Positions 43,660 to 53,894 of a DNA stretch of 64,000 nucleotides are shown piece after piece. Positions within the stretch are counted from its first letter, which is position 1, and every line of letters begins with the position of its first letter. The translations under genes and the position numbers were made by a program. The notes beneath the pieces are model-generated. The model was not told where the DNA came from. It ran no database searches and was given only the letters and a program-made list of their open reading frames with translations. The DNA is from Flavobacterium sp. (GTDB taxonomy: Bacteria; Bacteroidota; Bacteroidia; Flavobacteriales; Flavobacteriaceae), in NCBI RefSeq assembly GCF_027482425.1, contig NZ_JAIXWA010000054.1, positions 124,001 through 188,000 of the forward strand. Direction: 5' to 3'.

Positions 43660-46600
43660 ATGTCATCTAACAAAAAATACTGGAAAAGTGTTGAAGAACT
43701 AAACGAAAATAGTTCTATTGTTGAGACGCTTAGAAATAATGAATTCGTGGAAGAAATTCCAACCGATGCGTTTTTATCCGACGAATCTTTATCTTCTTCA
43801 TCAACTTCCCGTCGTGATTTCTTAAAATATGTTGGTTTTTCCACTGCTGCTGCAACTTTAGCGGCTTGTGAAGGACCTGTGCATAAATCAATTCCTTATG
43901 TAGTGCAGCCAGAAACGATCATTCCTGGTGTCGCTGATTATTATGCTACTACGATGTTTGATGGTTTTGATTTTGCTAACTTATTGATCAAAACACGTGA
44001 GGGTCGACCCATTAAAGTTGAAAACAACCGTTTGACAGGAGCAAAATTTGCGGCTAACGCTCGTGCGCACGCCTCTGTATTGTCCTTGTACGACAGTTTG
44101 CGTTTACAAAATCCGAAAATTGAAGGAAAGAATGCTTCTTGGTCGGATGTGAATGCGCGCATAAAAGCCTCTTTGGCTGAAGCAAAAGCCTCTGGGAAAC
44201 AAGTTGTATTGTTGACATCTACTCTAGCGAGCCCATCTACAGAACGATTGATTGCCGATTTTATTGCAAAAAATCCAACGGCTAAGCACGTAGTATATGA
44301 TGCTATTTCTGAGTCTTCGGCTTTGGATGCATTCGAAACCGTATACGGCGAACGTGCACTTGCGGATTATGATTTTTCAAAAGCGGCAATGATTGTCTCT
44401 ATTGGGGCTGACTTCCTTGGCGATTGGCAAGGAGGTGGATATGAAAGTAGCTACGCTCAAGGGCGTGTGCCTCAGAACGGTAAAATGTCAAAACATTTCC
44501 AATTTGAAGCCAACATGACTTTGTCTGGAGCTGCTGCTGACAAACGTGTTCCGATGACTGTCGCTGATCAAAAACAAGCTTTAGTAAAAATATATAATGC
44601 ACTTACAGGTTCTTCCATTGGAACTGCAAAAACAGCGCATGATGCTGTTATTGCTAAAGCCGCTGAACAGTTAAAACAAGCGGGTTCTAAAGGACTTTTA
44701 GTTTCTGGAATTCAAGATAAAAATGCGCAACTTTTAGTATTTGCCATTAACCAAGTATTACAAAGTGAAGCGTTAGTACAGGCAGGTGTTCGTTACGTTC
44801 GCAAAGGGAATAATGTTCAAGTGGCTCAATTGCTAAAAGATATGGCTGCTGGTGCTGTACACTCATTAATTATGAGCGGTGTGAATCCTGTCTATACCCT
44901 TGCTGACGGAGAAGCTTTTGCCAATGCTTTAGGTAAAGTAAAGCTTTCTGTAAGTTTCACACAACGTGAGGATGAAACGGCTTTAAAAACAACCATTGCG
45001 GCTGCAGCACCTCATTATTTAGAATCATGGAATGATCACGTGTTGACTAAAGGTTCTTATTCTTTAACCCAGCCTACGATTCGTCCCTTATTCAATACCA
45101 AACAATTCCAAGAAGCTTTAATGACTTGGAATGGTGTAGCTGGCACCTATTACGATTATATCAAAGCAGGTGCAACTGGATTTTTAGGAAGTTCAACTTG
45201 GAATCAAGCCCTACATGATGGTTTTACGGTTTATGGGGGTGGTAATTTGGCAGGTGGAACAGCTGATTATGCTGCTGCGGCCTCAGCTTTAGCCGCTTCA
45301 AAAGGAGCCGGATTTGAGTTGGTGTTGTATTCAAAAACAGGTATGGGTGACGGTCAACAAGCCAATAACCCATGGTTGCAAGAATTCCCCGATCCAATTA
45401 CACGTGTTTCTTGGGACAACTATTTAACCCTTTCACAAGCTGATGCTGATGCATTGAAAGTAGGTAATACTATTGTTGCCAACGGTGGTTTAAATGGAAG
45501 TTACGTTACGTTAACCGTTAATGGAACTACACTTAAAAATGTTCCAGTTATTGTTCAACCTGGCCAAGCTAAAGGTACTTTTGGTTTAGCATTTGGTTAC
45601 GGACGTAAAGCTGCTTTAAAAGAAGAAATGCAAGTAGGGGTTAGTGCATACACCTTATACAAAAACTTTAATGATGTTCAGTCGGTAGAGATTACTGCTG
45701 AATCTAGAGACCACGAGTTTGCTTGTGTTCAATCGCACAAAACTTTAATGGGTCGCGGCGACATCGTTAAAGAAACAACCTTAGAGATCTTCAATACGAA
45801 GGATGCAGAGATTTGGAATCCTGTTCCAGTGGTTTCTTTGGATCATAAAGAAATCGAAGCTACGAAAGTAGACTTATGGGAATCTTTCGACCGCTCTATA
45901 GGTCACCACTTCAATTTATCGATTGACTTAAACAGTTGTACAGGTTGTGGAGCCTGTGTGATTGCATGTCATGCTGAAAATAACGTACCTGTAGTGGGTA
46001 AATCTGAGGTCAGAAGAAGCCGTGACATGCATTGGTTGCGTATTGACCGTTACTATTCATCAGAAGAAACTTTTGCTGATGATGTGGCGAAGAAAAAAGA
46101 TTTTGATGGATTATTCGGAGACAAAGGTTCGTTAGGTGGATTCGGTCAAATGGAAAACCCAGCTGAGAATCCTCAAGTAGTTTTCCAACCCATCATGTGT
46201 CAGCACTGCAACCATGCGCCTTGCGAAACGGTTTGTCCAGTAGCGGCTACTTCACACGGTCGTCAAGGTCAAAACCAAATGGCATACAACCGTTGTGTAG
46301 GAACACGTTATTGTGCCAACAACTGTCCGTATAAAGTGCGTCGTTTCAACTGGTTCTTATACAACCACAACGATGAATTTAATTTCCACATGAATGATGA
46401 TTTAGGTCGTATGGTAGTGAATCCGGATGTGAACGTTCGTTCGCGTGGGGTTATGGAAAAATGTTCAATGTGTATTCAGAAAACACAGTTGACTATTTTA
46501 ACGGCAAAACGTGAAGGAAGACCTGTTGAAGCTAACGAATTTGAAACTGCTTGTTCGGCGGCCTGTAGCACGGGTGCTATGGTGTTTGGCGATGTAAACA

Positions 46601-46713
46601 ATAAGGAAAGTGAAGTGGCTCAATTGGCTGAAAGCAACCGTATGTACCATTTATTGGAGCATGTGGGTACGAAACCTAATGTATTCTACCACGTAAAAGT
46701 TAGAAATACCTAA
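43660..46713 (+). CDS. actB: Alternative complex III subunit ActB (Fe-S, molybdopterin-like)
   Basis: 1017 residues. A Tat-like signal SRRDFLKYVG begins at residue 50, unusually far in, and a lipobox-like TLAAC follows (Cys70). Residues about 80-720 are a molybdopterin-oxidoreductase-like domain that in known ACIII carries no cofactor. From about 755 come ferredoxin-type cluster motifs: CTGCGACVIAC at 760, CQHCNHAPCETVCP, CVGTRYCANNCP and CSMC...CSAAC. It faces the periplasm and relays electrons between ActC and ActA. Confidence 0.95.
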   Translation: MSSNKKYWKSVEELNENSSIVETLRNNEFVEEIPTDAFLSDESLSSSSTSRRDFLKYVGFSTAAATLAACEGPVHKSIPYVVQPETIIPGVADYYATTMFDGFDFANLLIKTREGRPIKVENNRLTGAKFAANARAHASVLSLYDSLRLQNPKIEGKNASWSDVNARIKASLAEAKASGKQVVLLTSTLASPSTERLIADFIAKNPTAKHVVYDAISESSALDAFETVYGERALADYDFSKAAMIVSIGADFLGDWQGGGYESSYAQGRVPQNGKMSKHFQFEANMTLSGAAADKRVPMTVADQKQALVKIYNALTGSSIGTAKTAHDAVIAKAAEQLKQAGSKGLLVSGIQDKNAQLLVFAINQVLQSEALVQAGVRYVRKGNNVQVAQLLKDMAAGAVHSLIMSGVNPVYTLADGEAFANALGKVKLSVSFTQREDETALKTTIAAAAPHYLESWNDHVLTKGSYSLTQPTIRPLFNTKQFQEALMTWNGVAGTYYDYIKAGATGFLGSSTWNQALHDGFTVYGGGNLAGGTADYAAAASALAASKGAGFELVLYSKTGMGDGQQANNPWLQEFPDPITRVSWDNYLTLSQADADALKVGNTIVANGGLNGSYVTLTVNGTTLKNVPVIVQPGQAKGTFGLAFGYGRKAALKEEMQVGVSAYTLYKNFNDVQSVEITAESRDHEFACVQSHKTLMGRGDIVKETTLEIFNTKDAEIWNPVPVVSLDHKEIEATKVDLWESFDRSIGHHFNLSIDLNSCTGCGACVIACHAENNVPVVGKSEVRRSRDMHWLRIDRYYSSEETFADDVAKKKDFDGLFGDKGSLGGFGQMENPAENPQVVFQPIMCQHCNHAPCETVCPVAATSHGRQGQNQMAYNRCVGTRYCANNCPYKVRRFNWFLYNHNDEFNFHMNDDLGRMVVNPDVNVRSRGVMEKCSMCIQKTQLTILTAKREGRPVEANEFETACSAACSTGAMVFGDVNNKESEVAQLAESNRMYHLLEHVGTKPNVFYHVKVRNT

Positions 46714-46746
46714 TCAATAAATTAATAAGAAACACTATATAGGATT

Positions 46747-48159
46747 ATGTCGTCTCATTACGAAGCACCCATTAGAAAGCCATTAGTTATAGGTGATAAA
46801 ACTTATCACGATGTAACTGTTGATGTTGCTGCTCCTGTAGAAGGAAGAGCCAACAAACAATGGTGGACCGTTTTTTCAATCGCTTTGGCCGCCTTCCTTT
46901 GGGGAATAGGCTGTATCATCTATACCATTTCAACCGGTATCGGAACCTGGGGTCTCAACAAAACAGTGGGTTGGGCTTGGGATATTACCAACTTCGTTTG
47001 GTGGGTAGGTATTGGTCACGCTGGAACCTTAATTTCCGCTGTACTTTTACTTTTCCGTCAACGATGGAGAATGGCGATTAACCGTTCAGCAGAAGCCATG
47101 ACCATTTTCTCGGTAGTACAAGCAGGTTTGTTCCCGATTATTCACATGGGTAGACCTTGGCTCGCTTATTGGGTATTGCCTATTCCTAACCAATTTGGTT
47201 CTTTGTGGGTGAATTTTAACTCACCACTTTTATGGGACGTATTTGCTATTTCAACCTATCTTTCCGTTTCTTTGGTATTTTGGTGGACAGGGTTATTGCC
47301 CGACTTTGCGATGCTTCGTGACCGTGCCGTAACGCCTTTTTCAAAACGTGTATATTCTATATTAAGTTTCGGTTGGAGCGGTCGCGCCAAAGATTGGCAA
47401 CGTTTTGAAGAAGTTTCTTTAGTATTAGCCGGTTTAGCAACTCCTTTGGTACTTTCTGTACACACCATCGTATCCTTTGACTTTGCTACTTCTGTAGTTC
47501 CAGGATGGCATACTACGATTTTCCCACCTTACTTCGTTGCAGGTGCAGTATTCTCTGGATTTGCGATGGTAAACACGCTGTTGATTGTAATGCGTAAGGT
47601 ATCTAATTTGGAGGCTTATATTACATTACAACACATTGAATTGATGAACATTATTATCATGATCACAGGTTCAATTGTAGGGGTGGCCTATATTACAGAG
47701 TTGTTTGTGGCTTGGTATTCGGGTGTAGAGTATGAGCAATATGCTTTCTTGAACCGTGCTACTGGACCTTATGCTTGGTCGTATTGGTTAATGATGACGT
47801 GTAACGTATTTTCACCTCAGTTTATGTGGTTTAAAAAATTACGTACAAGTATCATGTTCTCCTTCATCATTTCGATTGTCGTAAATATTGGGATGTGGTT
47901 TGAGCGTTTCGTAATTATTGTAACTTCATTACACCGCGACTACCTACCTTCTTCATGGACGAAATTTTCACCGACTTTTGTTGATATCGGTATCTATATC
48001 GGAACTATCGGATTCTTCTTTGTATTGTTTTTATTGTATGCTCGTTCATTCCCAGTGATTGCTCAAGCGGAGGTGAAAACAATCTTGAAATCCTCTGGAG
48101 ATAACTACAAAAGAGCCCGTGAAAAAGAAGGACATAATCATCATTCAGATAATCATTAA
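46747..48159 (+). CDS. actC: Alternative complex III subunit ActC (NrfD-like)
   Basis: 470 residues with about ten membrane helices and the NrfD/PsrC fold (WWVGIGHAGTLISAVLLLFR; AITGSIVGVAY-like region). It is the likely quinol-binding subunit next to ActB. The C-terminus ends in a short His-rich tail, four His in the last eight residues. It starts 33 nt after actB. Confidence 0.94.
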   Translation: MSSHYEAPIRKPLVIGDKTYHDVTVDVAAPVEGRANKQWWTVFSIALAAFLWGIGCIIYTISTGIGTWGLNKTVGWAWDITNFVWWVGIGHAGTLISAVLLLFRQRWRMAINRSAEAMTIFSVVQAGLFPIIHMGRPWLAYWVLPIPNQFGSLWVNFNSPLLWDVFAISTYLSVSLVFWWTGLLPDFAMLRDRAVTPFSKRVYSILSFGWSGRAKDWQRFEEVSLVLAGLATPLVLSVHTIVSFDFATSVVPGWHTTIFPPYFVAGAVFSGFAMVNTLLIVMRKVSNLEAYITLQHIELMNIIIMITGSIVGVAYITELFVAWYSGVEYEQYAFLNRATGPYAWSYWLMMTCNVFSPQFMWFKKLRTSIMFSFIISIVVNIGMWFERFVIIVTSLHRDYLPSSWTKFSPTFVDIGIYIGTIGFFFVLFLLYARSFPVIAQAEVKTILKSSGDNYKRAREKEGHNHHSDNH

Positions 48160-48167
48160 TAAACGTC

Positions 48168-48695
48168 ATGAGCAGTACAAAAGTTATTCACGCACTATAT
48201 AACGATGACGATGTATTGATGGATGCTGTAAAGCAAACCCGTAAAGCACATCATCATATTGAAGAAGTATTTACTCCATTTCCGGTGCACGGTCTGGATA
48301 AAGCGATGGGATTAGCGCCCACACGTTTAGCGATTTGCGCTTTCATTTATGGATGTATTGGTATTTCAGTAGCCACTTGGATGATGTGGAATATCATGAT
48401 TAATGATTGGCCCCAAGATATCGGTGGAAAACCAAGTTTCAGTTACCTTCAAAACATGCCGGCTTTTGTTCCAGTAATGTTTGAAATGACGGTATTTTTT
48501 GCCGCTCACTTGATGGTAATTACTTTTTATATGAGAAGTCGTTTATGGCCTTTCAAAAAAGCTGAAAATCCAGATGTACGCACTACAGACGATCACTTTT
48601 TAATGGAAGTGTCGGTTTCTGGCGATGAGGAAGCAATGGTAGCTTTCTTCAAAAATACAGGTGCTGTAGAAGTTAAAGTTATTGAAAAGCATTAA
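48168..48695 (+). CDS. actD: Alternative complex III subunit ActD (DUF3341)
   Basis: 175 residues. A soluble ALYNDDDVLMDAVKQTRK start and FTPFPVHGLDKAMGLAPTRL, then two membrane helices, match DUF3341. ActD binds beside ActC/ActF in known complexes and lacks cofactors. Begins 8 nt after actC. Confidence 0.93.
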   Translation: MSSTKVIHALYNDDDVLMDAVKQTRKAHHHIEEVFTPFPVHGLDKAMGLAPTRLAICAFIYGCIGISVATWMMWNIMINDWPQDIGGKPSFSYLQNMPAFVPVMFEMTVFFAAHLMVITFYMRSRLWPFKKAENPDVRTTDDHFLMEVSVSGDEEAMVAFFKNTGAVEVKVIEKH

Positions 48696-48699
48696 GACC

Positions 48700-49263
48700 A
48701 TGAAGAATAGTTTAAAAATAGCCATGATGTTTGGAGCTGTAGCTTTATTCACAGCTTGTAAAGACGATAAATCACCGAATTACCAATACATGCCCAACAT
48801 GTATGAATCGGTGGCTTATGAAACCTATGCTGAGTCGAATGCTTTCAATTCAGTCAATGCGAAAAGTGAAAACGGAAAAGAAGGACAGATTCCGCCGGTT
48901 GGAACCATCAAAAGAGGTCATGTTCCGTATGAATTACCCAATTCTACTGAAGGATACGAAGCTTCCAAAGCCGTTGTAAATCCCTTTCCAGCCGATAAAA
49001 TTGACATGAAAAAAGCGGAAGAATTGTATGTAATTTACTGTGCCATTTGTCATGGAACTGCTGGAGATGGAAAAGGGAAATTGGTTACGCAAGGAAAATA
49101 CTTAGGGGTACCTAATTACAAGGACCGTCAAATCACTGAAGGAAGTGTGAATCACGTTTTGATGTACGGTTTGAACTCCATGGGTTCCTACGCCAATCAG
49201 TTAAACCGTGAAGAACGTTGGATGGTATCGCATTATGTGATGCAATTGAAAAGCAAATTATAA
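48700..49263 (+). CDS. actE: Alternative complex III subunit ActE, mono-heme cytochrome c lipoprotein
   Basis: 187 residues from the ATG at 48,700 (a possible upstream TTG at 48,682 would overlap actD). The lipoprotein signal ends ALFTAC. NYQYMPNMYESVAYE is typical for the family, and a single heme site CAICHG begins at Cys114 with an axial Met probably in the C-terminal LNSMGSYANQL. It carries electrons on the periplasmic side. Confidence 0.94.
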   Translation: MKNSLKIAMMFGAVALFTACKDDKSPNYQYMPNMYESVAYETYAESNAFNSVNAKSENGKEGQIPPVGTIKRGHVPYELPNSTEGYEASKAVVNPFPADKIDMKKAEELYVIYCAICHGTAGDGKGKLVTQGKYLGVPNYKDRQITEGSVNHVLMYGLNSMGSYANQLNREERWMVSHYVMQLKSKL

Positions 49264-49290
49264 TTGTAGAATTATCAGATTAATATAGAT

Positions 49291-50814
49291 ATGTACACAT
49301 TTTCACAAAGATTAAAAACCTCGGCCTTCATTCTAATTGCATTAGGATTGGTAGGTATCGTATATGGGTTTTTATCTACTCCGAAAACTATAGAAGATGT
49401 TGAGAAAATTGTTGCTGCGGCTCATCATGAGGGTCATGGCGGACACGGTGGTCATGCCACTGCTGCTTCTCACGATACCCATGTAACTCCTAACCATGAG
49501 GCTCACGCTGCAAAAACAGAAGCGCACCATGAAGCTACTCACAAAACGGAGGAAGCGCATACAGTTTCAAAAGATACAACGCATGTAGCGACAACCGATT
49601 CAATCGCACAGCCTGTAGCTCCTACAACTGCGAAAAAAACGCTATCTATTGTTCCCAAGAAAGAGAAACATATCGATACTGCGGTAGCCCATAAAGAACA
49701 TATTGAGCATGTGATGCATCAACTACAAAATAAGCCATGGGCGGCTTTGTATGTAGCTTGTATCTTTTTCTTATTGGTAACCATGGGAGCGTTAGCTTTC
49801 TATGCCATTCAACAAGTAGCACAAGCCGGTTGGTCTCCGGTATTGTTCCGCGTCATGCAAGGAATTACCGCTTATTTACCCGTAGGATCTATTATTTTCT
49901 TCGGATTATTGCTAGCGTCTGGTTTACACATGAACCACTTGTTTACTTGGATGGAGGATGGCGTAACCAAACCCGGTTCACCAAACTATGATGCTTTAAT
50001 TGCAGGAAAATCGGGGTATTTGAATTTTGGTTTTTGGATTATCCGTGCCGCTGTTTTCTTGTTGGGTTGGAACTTATATCGTTACTTCTCACGAAAAAAC
50101 TGTTTGGCTCAAGATGAAGCTTCCGATGACGCTTACTACAAGAAAAATTTTAAGCTTTCTGCTACTTTCTTAGTATTCTTTATTGTGTCTGAATCCATTA
50201 TGGCTTGGGACTGGATTATGTCCTTAGATCCTCACTGGTTTAGTACTTTGTTTGGTTGGTATGTATTTGCGAGTTTCTTTGTAAGTGGAATTACAACCAT
50301 TTCAATGGTTACTTTGTATTTAAAATCAAAAGGATATTTAGAATATGTAAATTCTAGTCATATTCACGACTTATCCAAGTTTATGTTTGGGATTAGCGTG
50401 TTTTGGACGTACTTATGGTTCTCTCAATTCATGTTAATTTGGTATGCCAATATTCCTGAAGAGGTTACTTATTTCATAACACGTATCAACGATTACACGT
50501 TACCTTTCTGGGGCGCTGTCGGATTAAATTTCGTATTCCCGTTCTTAACCTTAATCAATACTGATTTCAAACGTGTAGCACCAATAGTAGTTACAGCCGG
50601 TGTTGTAATTTTATTCGGTCATTATATTGATTTCTTCAATATGATTATGCCTGCTACAGTAGGTGATCAATGGTTTATCGGTGTATCCGAAATCAGTTCT
50701 GTATTGTTCTTCTTAGGCTTATTTATTTTGGTTGTATTTAATGCTTTAACCAAGGCACCACTTACGCCAAAACGTAATCCATTCATGGAAGAAAGTAAAC
50801 ATTTTCATTATTAA
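49291..50814 (+). CDS. actF: Alternative complex III subunit ActF with His-rich insert
   Basis: 507 residues, about ten membrane helices, an ActC-like paralogue. After the first helix (11-29) lies a roughly 110-residue soluble segment; residues 45-90 hold 13 histidines. The rest (WAALYVACIFFLLVTMGALAF; ESIMAWDWIMSLDPHWFSTLFGW) is normal for ActF. The insert is low-complexity and could bind metal. It starts 27 nt after actE. Confidence 0.93.
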   Translation: MYTFSQRLKTSAFILIALGLVGIVYGFLSTPKTIEDVEKIVAAAHHEGHGGHGGHATAASHDTHVTPNHEAHAAKTEAHHEATHKTEEAHTVSKDTTHVATTDSIAQPVAPTTAKKTLSIVPKKEKHIDTAVAHKEHIEHVMHQLQNKPWAALYVACIFFLLVTMGALAFYAIQQVAQAGWSPVLFRVMQGITAYLPVGSIIFFGLLLASGLHMNHLFTWMEDGVTKPGSPNYDALIAGKSGYLNFGFWIIRAAVFLLGWNLYRYFSRKNCLAQDEASDDAYYKKNFKLSATFLVFFIVSESIMAWDWIMSLDPHWFSTLFGWYVFASFFVSGITTISMVTLYLKSKGYLEYVNSSHIHDLSKFMFGISVFWTYLWFSQFMLIWYANIPEEVTYFITRINDYTLPFWGAVGLNFVFPFLTLINTDFKRVAPIVVTAGVVILFGHYIDFFNMIMPATVGDQWFIGVSEISSVLFFLGLFILVVFNALTKAPLTPKRNPFMEESKHFHY

Positions 50815-50833
50815 TATTTAAAGAAAAGAACAA

Positions 50834-52003
50834 ATGACAGCTTTATTAGTAGTTCTTGTTTTAGTTTTATTATCTGTAGCCTTGTGGCAGTTAAGCAAGA
50901 TTTTTGCATTAACGCAAATTGGTAAAAAATCCACTGATGAATCCTCTCAAGTTGCGGGTGATAACGACAATAGAGTCAATGGTTACTTAATGTTCGGATT
51001 TTTGGCCTTCATTTATTTGATTACCATTATCTGTATCGTAAAATATGGTTCCTATCCATTAATGAGTAATTCTGCATCTGAACATGGTGTAGAGGTTGAT
51101 CAATTGATGTGGATTTCCATGATTTTGATTTTCTTCGTACAAACAGTGACGCAAGCGTTACTTCATTATTATGCCTACAAATATTCAGGTAAAAAAGGTC
51201 AGATAGCAGCTTATATCTCTGACAATAATAAGTTGGAATTTATTTGGAGTGCTATTCCAGCCATCGTATTGGCTGTATTGATTTTCTTTGGTTTATATGC
51301 ATGGACAGACATCATGTTTATCAATGAAAAAGAAGAAAAGCCAATAGTGATTGAAGTTTACGCTCAACAATTCAAATGGACTGTTCGTTATGCTGGGGAA
51401 GATAATGTATTAGGAAAAGCTAACGTTCGTTTAATTGAAGGGGTAAATACGCTAGGAGTAGATTTAGCCGATCCCAATGCACAAGACGATATCGTTGCGG
51501 AAGAATTGCACATCCCTAAAGGTAAAAAAGTAATCTTCAAGATTCGTTCTCAAGATGTATTGCATTCCATGTACATGCCTCACTTCCGTGCACAGATGAA
51601 CTGTGTACCCGGTATGGTTACGCAATTTGCTTTTACACCAATCATGACCACGCAAGAGATGCGTGATACGCCTGAAATGATTGCCAAAGTGGACAACATT
51701 AATGCAATCCGTACGAAAAAGAGCAAAGAATTAGAAGCACAAGGGAAAACAGGTTTAGATCCTTATACTTTTGACTATTTACTTCTGTGTAACAAAATTT
51801 GTGGTTCTTCACATTACAACATGCAAATGAAAGTGGTGGTGGACGAACCTCAAGACTACCAAAAGTGGTTGAAAGAAAAAACCACTTTGGTTCAAGCCGT
51901 TAAAAATGCCGCTAAAGCAGATGCCGCCGCTGCTGCTGGTACAACACCATCAGACACAACCGCTACCAAACCTGATACAACGGTAGTAGCGCAAGCAAAA
52001 TAA
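50834..52003 (+). CDS. coxB: Cytochrome c oxidase subunit II
   Basis: 389 residues. Three hydrophobic N-terminal helices (about 1-18, 50-68, 88-110), with the standard hairpin near 88-165, and a cupredoxin domain. The CuA site is complete: His244, Cys319, Cys323, His327 and Met330, with Lys321 at the place where most oxidases have Glu (only its backbone carbonyl is a ligand). A low-complexity Ala/Thr/Asp tail follows. It receives electrons from cytochrome c or ACIII. Confidence 0.95.
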   Translation: MTALLVVLVLVLLSVALWQLSKIFALTQIGKKSTDESSQVAGDNDNRVNGYLMFGFLAFIYLITIICIVKYGSYPLMSNSASEHGVEVDQLMWISMILIFFVQTVTQALLHYYAYKYSGKKGQIAAYISDNNKLEFIWSAIPAIVLAVLIFFGLYAWTDIMFINEKEEKPIVIEVYAQQFKWTVRYAGEDNVLGKANVRLIEGVNTLGVDLADPNAQDDIVAEELHIPKGKKVIFKIRSQDVLHSMYMPHFRAQMNCVPGMVTQFAFTPIMTTQEMRDTPEMIAKVDNINAIRTKKSKELEAQGKTGLDPYTFDYLLLCNKICGSSHYNMQMKVVVDEPQDYQKWLKEKTTLVQAVKNAAKADAAAAAGTTPSDTTATKPDTTVVAQAK

Positions 52004-52031
52004 TTAGAAAGATAATTTATATTACTAGGAT

Positions 52032-53828
52032 ATGAGTCACGCACACGACCTTCACATTGATGATCATGCACATGATCACCACCACAAGGATACTTTCATT
52101 ACAAAGTATATCTTCAGTATTGACCATAAAATGATTTCCAAGCAATACCTACTTACAGGTATCATCATGGGGATCATCGGGGTGGGTATGTCTCTTTTGT
52201 TCCGTATGCAATTGGCATGGCCGGAAGAGTCCTTCAAAGTATTCAAGTTTTTCCTTGGTGAGCGTATGGCTCCCGATGGAGTAATGACCAACGAAGCTTA
52301 CCTAGCATTAATTACCATTCACGGTACGATTATGGTATTCTTCGTGTTAACGGCCGCTTTGAGTGGTACGTTTAGTAACTTATTAATTCCATTACAGTTG
52401 GGTGCGCGTGACATGGCCTCAGGTTTCCTTAATATGGTCTCCTATTGGTTGTTCTTCCTTTCCAGCGTCATCATGGTTGTTTCTTTGTTCGTTGAATCAG
52501 GACCTGCATCTGCGGGTTGGACAATCTATCCTCCATTGAGTGCCTTACCACAAGCGATTCCTGGTTCAGGATTAGGTATGACACTTTGGTTAGTATCCAT
52601 GGCAATCTTCATCGCATCCTCTTTGTTAGGTTCACTTAACTATATTGTGACGGTGTTAAACCTACGTACCAAAGGGATGAGCATGACGCGTATGCCTTTA
52701 ACCATATGGGCTTTCTTCATAACTGCTGTAATCGGGGTTATTTCTTTCCCTGTACTTTTGTCGGCTGCTTTATTGTTGATCATGGACCGTAGTTTCGGGA
52801 CTTCCTTCTTCTTGTCCGATATCTATCTTGCAGGTGAAGTTTTAGATTACCAAGGGGGTTCACCCGTATTATTCGAACACTTATTCTGGTTCTTGGGTCA
52901 CCCTGAAGTATATATCATTTTATTACCCGCTTTGGGGATTACTTCAGAAGTAATTGCAACCAACTCACGTAAACCTATCTTCGGATACCGTGCAATGATC
53001 ATGTCCATTTTAGCGATAGCATTCTTGTCCACTATCGTTTGGGGTCACCACATGTTCATCTCTGGAATGAATCCCTTCCTAGGGTCGGTATTTACCTTTA
53101 CCACCTTATTGATTGCAATCCCTTCTGCAGTGAAAGCGTTCAACTACATCACAACCATTTGGAAAGGGAACTTACAATTGAACCCTGCGATGTTGTTCTC
53201 CATAGGATTAGTATCTACATTCATCACGGGCGGTTTGACTGGAATTATCTTAGGTGACAGTACCCTAGATATCAACGTTCACGATACATATTTCGTAGTA
53301 GCTCACTTCCACTTGGTAATGGGTATCTCGGCATTGTACGGAATGTTTGCTGGAATTTACCACTGGTTCCCTAAAATGTACGGTCGTATGTTGAACAAAA
53401 ATTTAGGGTATGTTCATTTCTGGGTAACCGCTATCTGTGCTTACGGAGTATTTTTCCCAATGCACTTTATCGGTATGGCTGGTTTACCACGTCGTTACTA
53501 TACCAACACCAACTTCCCTATTTTTGATGATATGCAAGATGTAAACGTGGTTATAACGATGTTTGCCTTAATCGGAGGTGCCTTCCAGTTGGTATTTATC
53601 TACAACTTCTTTAGTTCGATCTTCTATGGTGAAAAATCACCTCAAAATCCTTGGCGTTCTAACACCTTAGAGTGGACTGCTCCTGTAGAACACATGCACG
53701 GTAACTGGCCTGGTGAAATTCCAGAAGTCCACCGTTGGCCTTATGACTACAGCAAGCCTGGGCATGACGAAGATTTCGTACCTCAAAATGTACCGATGAA
53801 ACCTGGAGAAGAGGTTCTTCATCACTAA
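52032..53828 (+). CDS. coxA: Cytochrome c oxidase subunit I
   Basis: 598 residues, 12 core helices. The heme-copper ligands are visible: ITIHGTIMVFF (low-spin heme His), WFLGHPEVY (CuB His and cross-linked Tyr), WGHHMF (CuB His pair) and HDTYFVVAHFHLVMG (high- and low-spin heme His). It reduces oxygen and pumps protons. The cytoplasmic N-terminus has eight His in the first 18 residues. A terminator follows, and no subunit III gene is present here. Confidence 0.96.
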   Translation: MSHAHDLHIDDHAHDHHHKDTFITKYIFSIDHKMISKQYLLTGIIMGIIGVGMSLLFRMQLAWPEESFKVFKFFLGERMAPDGVMTNEAYLALITIHGTIMVFFVLTAALSGTFSNLLIPLQLGARDMASGFLNMVSYWLFFLSSVIMVVSLFVESGPASAGWTIYPPLSALPQAIPGSGLGMTLWLVSMAIFIASSLLGSLNYIVTVLNLRTKGMSMTRMPLTIWAFFITAVIGVISFPVLLSAALLLIMDRSFGTSFFLSDIYLAGEVLDYQGGSPVLFEHLFWFLGHPEVYIILLPALGITSEVIATNSRKPIFGYRAMIMSILAIAFLSTIVWGHHMFISGMNPFLGSVFTFTTLLIAIPSAVKAFNYITTIWKGNLQLNPAMLFSIGLVSTFITGGLTGIILGDSTLDINVHDTYFVVAHFHLVMGISALYGMFAGIYHWFPKMYGRMLNKNLGYVHFWVTAICAYGVFFPMHFIGMAGLPRRYYTNTNFPIFDDMQDVNVVITMFALIGGAFQLVFIYNFFSSIFYGEKSPQNPWRSNTLEWTAPVEHMHGNWPGEIPEVHRWPYDYSKPGHDEDFVPQNVPMKPGEEVLHH

Positions 53829-53837
53829 AATATCACA

Positions 53838-53868
53838 AAAGCCTTTCTTCGGAAAGGCTTTTTTATTC
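53838..53868 (+). terminator. Terminator of the act-cox operon
   Basis: AAGCCTTTC, TTC loop, GGAAAGGCTT, then T-run. Confidence 0.9.
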
Positions 53869-53894
53869 CTCCAAACTTGTGCTATATTTGTGCT

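Noticed and set aside
51788-51823. Possible broken CuA site in coxB because Glu is replaced by Lys321
   Set aside because: The residue supplies only a backbone carbonyl; all side-chain ligands (two Cys, two His, Met) are present, so the site should work.
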